Positions 5,408-9,877 of a stretch of 9,877 bases of DNA are shown here, in pieces. The notes below the pieces were generated by a model. The model was not told the origin of the DNA. It did no database searches and saw only the letters and a list, made by a program, of their open reading frames with translations. The stretch spans positions 1 through 9,877 of the forward strand of contig JAKDLE010000060.1 in the NCBI GenBank assembly GCA_030453005.1, in the 5' to 3' direction. The stretch comes from Pseudonocardia sp. (GTDB lineage Bacteria > Actinomycetota > Actinomycetes > Mycobacteriales > Pseudonocardiaceae). How positions within the stretch are numbered: position 1 is the stretch's first letter; each line of letters opens with the position of its first letter. The translations under genes were made by a program, and so were the position numbers.

Positions 5408-8197
5408 ATGGCGATCGATCGACGTCAACAACTGCACGACGTGCTCCGGTTCGTCGTGTTCGAACGATATTTCCGGCAGCGGACCGTACTGATCCAGGGA
5501 CCCGTCGGTTCGGGGAGAACCTCTCTGCTCTGCGCGCTGGCGGATGAGGTCCCCGAGGAATTCCTGGTCCTGCGGGCCACGGGCTCGCGCGCTGAGAAAA
5601 GTGATGACCATGGTGTCATCGGGCAGCTGTTCGCTAATCCGGATCTGGCACCGGGCGTCGTAGGTGCCTTCGACGAGCTGACCGCGATGCGTGCCGTGAC
5701 CCCAGGGCCCGACCCGGGGAACGGTCGCTGCAGATGGGCTCTGCAGAAGCTCGCGCAGGAGCTGGTCGCGGCGACGGCCGAGCGCCCGGTGGTGATCCTC
5801 CTCGACGACAGCCACCTCGCCGATGAGGCGTCGCTCGGAGATCTCGGCGTGCTGTGGCGAAGGATGGCGACGGCCGATGTCGCCGTGGTCGTCACCCAGC
5901 TGCTCCCCGCGCAGGCGGAGGGGCACCCCTGGCTCAGCGAGGTCGCTGTGCACCCGCGGACCCGACAGGTGCGGATCGAGCCGCTGTCGGAAGCGGAGAT
6001 CGAGGCGATGCTCGCCGCGAGGATCGGCCGGGCGCATGCGCGGGTCGCCGCGGCATCGGCGCTGGCGGTCACCGGAGGCAGCCCGCTTCTCGCCTCGGGA
6101 CTGGCCACGGACCAGCCGGTCCGATCCCATGGCGCCATCGGGTCCGGCGAGTTGCTCTTCGGCGCCGAGTTCGCGCGCCGCGTCGTGCTGAGCGTGGACA
6201 GTGTCGGACCGTCGACCCGCTCGGTCGCCAGGGCACTCGCCGCGCTGCACCACGCCGTCGACCCGCCCGGGCAGGCCGAGACGCTGTCGATGATCGCCCG
6301 CGCGCTGGAGTCCGACGTCGACGACGTCGGGTTCCGGTTCGGCGAGTTGGAGAGCGCGGGACTGATCAGCGCCGGGCGGTACCGGGCCGCCGTCGCCGCC
6401 GATGTCGTCGTCTCGGACATCCCGGCCGAGCAGCGGGCCGAGCTGTTCAGGCGTCTCGCCGAGATCGTCCATTTCGACGGAGGCAGCGACGAGTCCGTCG
6501 CCCGGCTGCTCGAGGGGACGTCCGAGGTGCCGCGGGAGTGGGGCGTCGACGCACTGTGGACCGCAGCCCTCGACGACATGCGGCACGACCGCGTGGAGAC
6601 GGCCCTGGCGCGGCTCGCCGCCGCCGCTCGCGGCACGGCCGACCCCGCCCGCGCCGCGGCCATCAACTTCCTGAGGCTGCGATTGGAATGGCGCACCAAC
6701 CCGGTGGCCGCGAGCGAGCTGTTGCCCCTGTCGGTCAGCGCCGCCACCGACGGACTCCTCGGCGGGCCCGAGGTCCACCAGCTCTGCTGGTACTTGGCCT
6801 GGTACGGGCACGTCGACCGTCTGCGCACCCTGGTGGACGGCTCCGCAACGATGCGCGCCCCGGACGACCGGCGACTGGTGGATCTGCTCGTGCCTGCGGT
6901 GTTCACTCCTGCGCGCGATTCGGGCCCGGCGCAGCCGGATCAGCCCACGTCCGACGACACGTACGTCGGGACTGGGGCTCGCCGCAGCAGGTTCTCGATG
7001 CTCGTGCACTCCATGCGGACCGGCGCGACGCCGGGACTCATCGCCGACGCTGCTTCGCCGATGCTGGCATCGCCGTTCCTGGATGAGACCTTCGAGTTCC
7101 ACGTCACTGCACTGACGGCCCTGCTGCAGGCCGAGCGGCACCCCGAGGCGATCGCGCACGCCGACGCGCTGATCGAGGACGTCCGCGAGCGCAACGCGCC
7201 GACCTGGCTGGCGATCCTGCTCTCGGTACGAGCAGAGCTCCACCTCCGCTCCGGTGAGGTGGAGGAGGCCCACTCCGTCGCCATGACGTCGATCTCGACG
7301 ATCAGTGTGAACGGGTGGGGGGTCGGACTCGGGATCCCGTTGGGGACGGCGGTGCTGGCCTGCGTCGCGCAGGGCCGGCACGCCGATGCGGCCTCGCTGT
7401 TGCAGACCCCGCTGCCCCCCGAGGTGTTCGAGACCCGGTTCGGGTTGGCGGTGCTGCGGGCGCGGGGAATCTGCAGGCTCGAGCTCGGATCGACGGACGA
7501 GGCACACGAGACCTTCATGCAGTGCCGGTCTCTGGCCTTGTCCTGGAGCATCGAGGCACCCACCTACGCACCGTGGCGCATGGACCTCGCTCGGGCGAGG
7601 CTGCTTCTGGGTGATCAGCATGGGGCCAACCGGTTGGCCCGGGCTCATCTCGAGCGATGCGCGACGGCGGGTCCGCGCGTGCGCGGACTCGCGGCTCAGG
7701 CAGTGGCGGCCACCGTGCCCGGCCCGGAGCGGATCGAGGGCTTCGTCGAGGCTGTGGACCTCCTGCGGCAGTCCGGTGATCGGTACGCGTTGGCTAGGGC
7801 ACTCGTCGATCTGGGCAACGCCCACGAGGAGTTCGGCAACAGCAGTGCCGCGTTGGTCGCCGGACGACGGGCGGCCGTACTCGCGCGCAGTTGCGGTGCC
7901 CATCCGCTGCTCGACGACCCCTTGGTGATCCGCAGTTCCGGTGGACGGCCGGGCGAGGGGGCTGGGGCCGGATCTGCTTTCCTCAGTGACGCCGAGCAGC
8001 GCGTCGCCATGCTCGCGGCCGATGGACACTCGAACAAGAGCATCAGCACGGAGCTGTTCATCACCGTCAGCACGGTCGAGCAGCACCTCACACGCATTTA
8101 CCGGAAGCTCGGAATTGTCAGCCGGTCTGATCTGCGTGCGGCGAGCTTCGGTCAACCGTGGGGACGGTCTGGTCAGCGGGCGTGCGGCGTGACATGA
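5408..8197 (+). CDS. LAL-type LuxR family transcriptional activator with AAA-like ATPase domain
   Basis: With start 5408 this is 929 residues, normal for large ATP-binding LuxR (LAL) regulators, which commonly switch on polyketide clusters. The N-terminal ATPase has a P-loop GPVGSGRTS (31-39) and Walker B VVILLDD (128-134). A long alpha-helical, TPR-like middle (~430-830) is the probable signal-sensing part. The LuxR/GerE helix-turn-helix is at ~858-912 (LSDAEQRVAMLAADGHSNKS, then TVSTVEQHLTRIYRKLGIVS). The frame is open back to ATG 5207, which would add 67 residues. I reject that because those codons include rare ATA, AGA, AGG and TGT and are unlike the rest, while MAIDRRQQLHDVLRF resembles LAL starts. 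Oddity: the P-loop Lys is replaced by Arg37 (codon AGA, 5516-5518). It presumably activates the PKS, tailoring or exporter genes; targets are not visible. Confidence 0.92.
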   Translation: MAIDRRQQLHDVLRFVVFERYFRQRTVLIQGPVGSGRTSLLCALADEVPEEFLVLRATGSRAEKSDDHGVIGQLFANPDLAPGVVGAFDELTAMRAVTPGPDPGNGRCRWALQKLAQELVAATAERPVVILLDDSHLADEASLGDLGVLWRRMATADVAVVVTQLLPAQAEGHPWLSEVAVHPRTRQVRIEPLSEAEIEAMLAARIGRAHARVAAASALAVTGGSPLLASGLATDQPVRSHGAIGSGELLFGAEFARRVVLSVDSVGPSTRSVARALAALHHAVDPPGQAETLSMIARALESDVDDVGFRFGELESAGLISAGRYRAAVAADVVVSDIPAEQRAELFRRLAEIVHFDGGSDESVARLLEGTSEVPREWGVDALWTAALDDMRHDRVETALARLAAAARGTADPARAAAINFLRLRLEWRTNPVAASELLPLSVSAATDGLLGGPEVHQLCWYLAWYGHVDRLRTLVDGSATMRAPDDRRLVDLLVPAVFTPARDSGPAQPDQPTSDDTYVGTGARRSRFSMLVHSMRTGATPGLIADAASPMLASPFLDETFEFHVTALTALLQAERHPEAIAHADALIEDVRERNAPTWLAILLSVRAELHLRSGEVEEAHSVAMTSISTISVNGWGVGLGIPLGTAVLACVAQGRHADAASLLQTPLPPEVFETRFGLAVLRARGICRLELGSTDEAHETFMQCRSLALSWSIEAPTYAPWRMDLARARLLLGDQHGANRLARAHLERCATAGPRVRGLAAQAVAATVPGPERIEGFVEAVDLLRQSGDRYALARALVDLGNAHEEFGNSSAALVAGRRAAVLARSCGAHPLLDDPLVIRSSGGRPGEGAGAGSAFLSDAEQRVAMLAADGHSNKSISTELFITVSTVEQHLTRIYRKLGIVSRSDLRAASFGQPWGRSGQRACGVT

Positions 8198-8287
8198 CTG
8201 TGCATGGTTCACCGCCGGCCTGCTGACTTGAATGGTTACGAATTGGCGGCGACCGGATCCTGGCGAAGCACTGCGGTGAGAAAGAGC

Positions 8288-8326
8288 ATGCAGTTCTCGA
8301 CCATCACTGCGCAAGCGCTGATTTAG
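8288..8326 (+). other. Possible 12-codon leader ORF in the regulator-to-methyltransferase gap
   Basis: The 188-base gap 8198-8385 shows no clear promoter or terminator. It holds one short frame, MQFSTITAQALI and a stop, with GGTGAG (8275-8280) 7 nt before its ATG. Several such mini-ORFs are expected by chance, so this is only a candidate leader peptide. Confidence 0.12.
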
Positions 8327-8385
8327 CCGGGCCGTTTACCGTTCATCGACCATTGCTTGAACGTGCCGAGGAACAGGTAGCCGCC

Positions 8386-9225
8386 ATGAGTGCTAATCAG
8401 CTGACGACCGCCGACGTCGCCGCCTTCTACGACCGGACCAACGAACTGCTGACCCGCTACTTCGGCGGCAGCATGCATTACGGCTACTGGGACGGCCCGA
8501 ACGACGCGGCCACCTTCGCCGAGGCCTCGGTGCGGTTCACCGACATGATGATCGCGACCCTGCGGGCGGGCGCCGCCCGGCAGATCCTCGACGTGGGCTG
8601 CGGCACCGGCAGGCCGACGATCCAGCTGGCGCGCAGCACGGGCGCGCAGGTCGTCGGGGTCTCGATCAGCGCCCACGACGTGGAGCTGGCCACTGAGCTG
8701 GCCGCGGCGGAGGGCATGACCGACCAGGTGAGCTTCCGGCAGGCCGACGCGATGGAGCTGCCGTTCCCGGCCGGCTCGTTCGACGCGGCCTGGGCGTTCG
8801 AGTCTCTGGGCCACGTGCCCGACCGCTCGCAGGTCCTGGCCGAGATCGCGCGGGTGCTGCGCCCCGGCGGCAGGCTCGCCCTCAGCGACGCCTTCGAGCG
8901 GGTGCCCGTCGAGGAGGAGATCCGCACCGACTTCGACGGCGTGATGGCGGCGTGGCGCGCCGTCGACCTCGTCGACCGCGCGACCTACGAGCGGATCGTC
9001 ACCGAGGCCGGGTTCACCCTCGACGCGCTCACCGACGTCAGCGACCACATCGTCTACTCCTACCCGCGGATCTTCCGGTCGCTGATGCACGACCGCGACA
9101 CCGAGCCCGACTTCCCCGAGGAGCTCGCCGACCTCGCCGCCGCCTACGAGAAGATGGCGCCGCACAGCCGCGCCACGGTGGCGAGCTCGGGCTACCTGAC
9201 GATCGGTGCGGCCCGCACCGGGTAG
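8386..9225 (+). CDS. SAM-dependent small-molecule methyltransferase (RebM/AveD-like, probable O-methyltransferase)
   Basis: This class I methyltransferase has 279 residues, the usual length for the family. A cap helix region (FYDRTNELLTRYFGGSMHYGYWDG, ~14-37) precedes the Rossmann core. SAM motif I is ILDVGCGTG (67-75), the acidic strand ends at VVGVSIS (89-95), the QADAM stretch is at 119-123, the motif II region is FDAAWAFESLGHVPD (132-146) and motif III VLRPGGRLALSD (157-168). The HYGYW cap and the ADAMELPF...SFDAAWAFESLGHVPDR pattern closely match the rebeccamycin sugar 4'-O-methyltransferase RebM as I recall it, and avermectin-type O-methyltransferases share this build. Hence O-methylation of a sugar or macrolide hydroxyl is the best guess; C- or N-methylation cannot be excluded. 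I chose ATG 8386, with AGGTAG (8375-8380) 5 nt upstream, over TTG 8353. It probably forms a tailoring pair with the next gene. Confidence 0.9.
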   Translation: MSANQLTTADVAAFYDRTNELLTRYFGGSMHYGYWDGPNDAATFAEASVRFTDMMIATLRAGAARQILDVGCGTGRPTIQLARSTGAQVVGVSISAHDVELATELAAAEGMTDQVSFRQADAMELPFPAGSFDAAWAFESLGHVPDRSQVLAEIARVLRPGGRLALSDAFERVPVEEEIRTDFDGVMAAWRAVDLVDRATYERIVTEAGFTLDALTDVSDHIVYSYPRIFRSLMHDRDTEPDFPEELADLAAAYEKMAPHSRATVASSGYLTIGAARTG

Positions 9226-9230
9226 CGCTT

Positions 9231-9243
9231 TAGCGGAACGCTA
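9231..9243 (+). other. Small hairpin between the two methyltransferase genes
   Basis: TAGCG-GAA-CGCTA directly follows the first methyltransferase stop; a second 5-bp hairpin, CCGCC-TGT-GGCGG, lies at 9286-9298. Both are too short to call terminators. They may weaken read-through in the 114-base gap. Confidence 0.2.
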
Positions 9244-9339
9244 GGCGCTCACCCCATGGTCACCAGGTCGAGTGAAAGCGGACCGCCGCCTGTGGCGGGA
9301 GGATCGGGGGCGACCCGTCCCAGAGACCGAGGAGCGTTC

Positions 9340-9877
9340 GTGCCCAAAGAGCTGATCGATCTTCGCGGTGCGGAACGCACCCTCCTGATGTCGCTCTACC
9401 TACACACCCTCGACGCGCGCGAGTCCACACCGGTGCTCGGCGACACGCACGCGGCGGAGGTGCTCGACCGCGTCGAGTACGACGCGGGCCAGTTCGCCGG
9501 CTTGGCGGGCAACGAAGAGCTCATCGTGGAACGGGCACGGGTCATCGACGACCGGGTGCGCACGTTCCTCGCCGCCCACCCCGGCACGACCGTGGCCCAC
9601 CTGGGCTGCGGTCTCGACAGCCGCTCGTCCCGGCTCGACCTGAGCTCGGCGGCGCGCTGGCTCGACATCGACCTCCCCGAGGTCGCCGTCCTGCGCCGGA
9701 AGCTGTACCCGCCCCGCGACGGCGTCGAGGTGCTGGCCGCCTCCGCGACCGGACCGGAGTGGTGGGGGGGGGGGGGGGCCCCCCCCCCCCCCCCCCCCCG
9801 GGGGGCGGGGGGGGGGGGGCCGAGGAAACCCAAAGCGGGGGGCGGGTGGCCCAGGGGGCCCCCCCCGGGGGTCCCCG
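9340..9877 (+). CDS. LCM-family (TcmP-like) O-methyltransferase, 5' part only
   Basis: The start is GTG 9340 with GAGGAG (9329-9334) 5 nt upstream; the frame stays open to the window end, so the gene is incomplete. The ~140 readable residues match the leucine carboxyl methyltransferase fold family that includes TcmP, the tetracenomycin carboxyl O-methyltransferase. ERTLLMSLYLHTLDARE (12-28) is the family's N-terminal helix, followed by LDRVEYDAGQF (42-52). RARVIDDRVRTFLAAHPGTT (65-84) leads into the SAM-binding loop VAHLGCGLDSR (85-95), then WLDIDLPEVAVLRRKLYP (107-124). This predicts SAM-dependent methylation of a carboxylate or phenolic hydroxyl on the pathway product. Sequence is trustworthy only to about 9760; beyond it the frame is filled with Gly/Pro homopolymer codons that cannot be real protein. 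Confidence 0.85.
   Translation, partial: MPKELIDLRGAERTLLMSLYLHTLDARESTPVLGDTHAAEVLDRVEYDAGQFAGLAGNEELIVERARVIDDRVRTFLAAHPGTTVAHLGCGLDSRSSRLDLSSAARWLDIDLPEVAVLRRKLYPPRDGVEVLAASATGPEWWGGGGAPPPPPPRGAGGGGPRKPKAGGGWPRGPPPGVP
9764..9877. other. Low-complexity G/C homopolymer tail, probable sequencing or assembly artefact
   Basis: About 15 G are followed by about 21 C, then G runs broken by single C, a short mixed piece (CGAGGAAACCCAAAGCGGGG) and more G and C runs to the end. It interrupts a conserved methyltransferase core where family members have ordinary sequence. This is the look of a low-quality contig end, not of a gene, repeat or structural element. Confidence 0.85.

Noticed and set aside
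5099..8314. A 1071-codon open frame on the - strand opposite the LuxR-type gene
   Set aside because: It is a GC-bias shadow: its composition is His/Arg/Gln/Gly-rich with no domain, while the + strand frame has P-loop, Walker B and LuxR HTH motifs.
8353..8385. TTG 8353 as start of the first methyltransferase
   Set aside because: TTG is a rare start and no good ribosome site precedes it; ATG 8386 has AGGTAG 5 nt upstream.
9764..9821. G-quadruplex or hairpin formed by the G15/C21 runs
   Set aside because: The runs sit at the end of the sequence inside a conserved enzyme core, so an artefact explains them better than a structure.
9396..9833. A - strand Pro/Gly-rich frame at the window end
   Set aside because: It is made by the homopolymer artefact and by the shadow of the LCM-family gene on the + strand.
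1..9877. CRISPR arrays, tRNA/rRNA genes, insertion sequences, TTA codons
   Set aside because: I looked for spaced direct repeats, cloverleaf patterns, transposase motifs and in-frame TTA in the named genes and found none.

Overview
This is a high-GC actinomycete window (Pseudonocardiales or Streptomyces-like by codon use and gene types) from the flank of a modular type I polyketide gene cluster. Every gene I can support lies on the + strand. The last ~115 bases are G/C homopolymer noise and look like the bad end of a contig.

Layout. (1) 1-1098: 3' end of a modular PKS gene, with part of a ketoreductase (KR), an acyl carrier protein (ACP) and a C-terminal docking-type tail, and no thioesterase. 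(2) 1099-1456: spacer that may hold a frameshifted gene remnant. (3) 1457-4604: a compact three-gene operon with an ABC ATPase, a 529-residue polyketide-exporter-type permease (ATGA overlap with the ATPase) and a MarR/GbsR-type repressor. It has a readable promoter whose -35 lies inside a perfect palindrome, and it ends at a 13-bp-stem terminator. (4) 4657-5207: non-coding or decayed DNA with gene-like fragments in shifting frames and a 20-bp palindrome. (5) 5408-8197: a large LuxR-family (LAL) ATPase activator, probably the pathway regulator, with Arg in place of the Walker A Lys. (6) 8386-9225: a RebM/AveD-like SAM O-methyltransferase. (7) 9340 to the end: a TcmP-like carboxyl/O-methyltransferase of the LCM family, running into the noisy end.

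Inferred picture: the PKS makes a reduced polyketide chain, the two methyltransferases tailor it, the ABC pair exports it and gives self-resistance under control of its own MarR-type repressor, and the LAL protein activates transcription. I found no tRNA, rRNA, CRISPR array, insertion sequence or phage gene, and no in-frame TTA (bldA-type) codon in the named genes. I see no clearly new multi-gene system. The points most worth a second look are the operator/promoter layout of the exporter operon, the altered Walker A of the LAL protein, the 7-bp tandem repeat that puts ATGs in all three frames just before it, and the decayed stretches.
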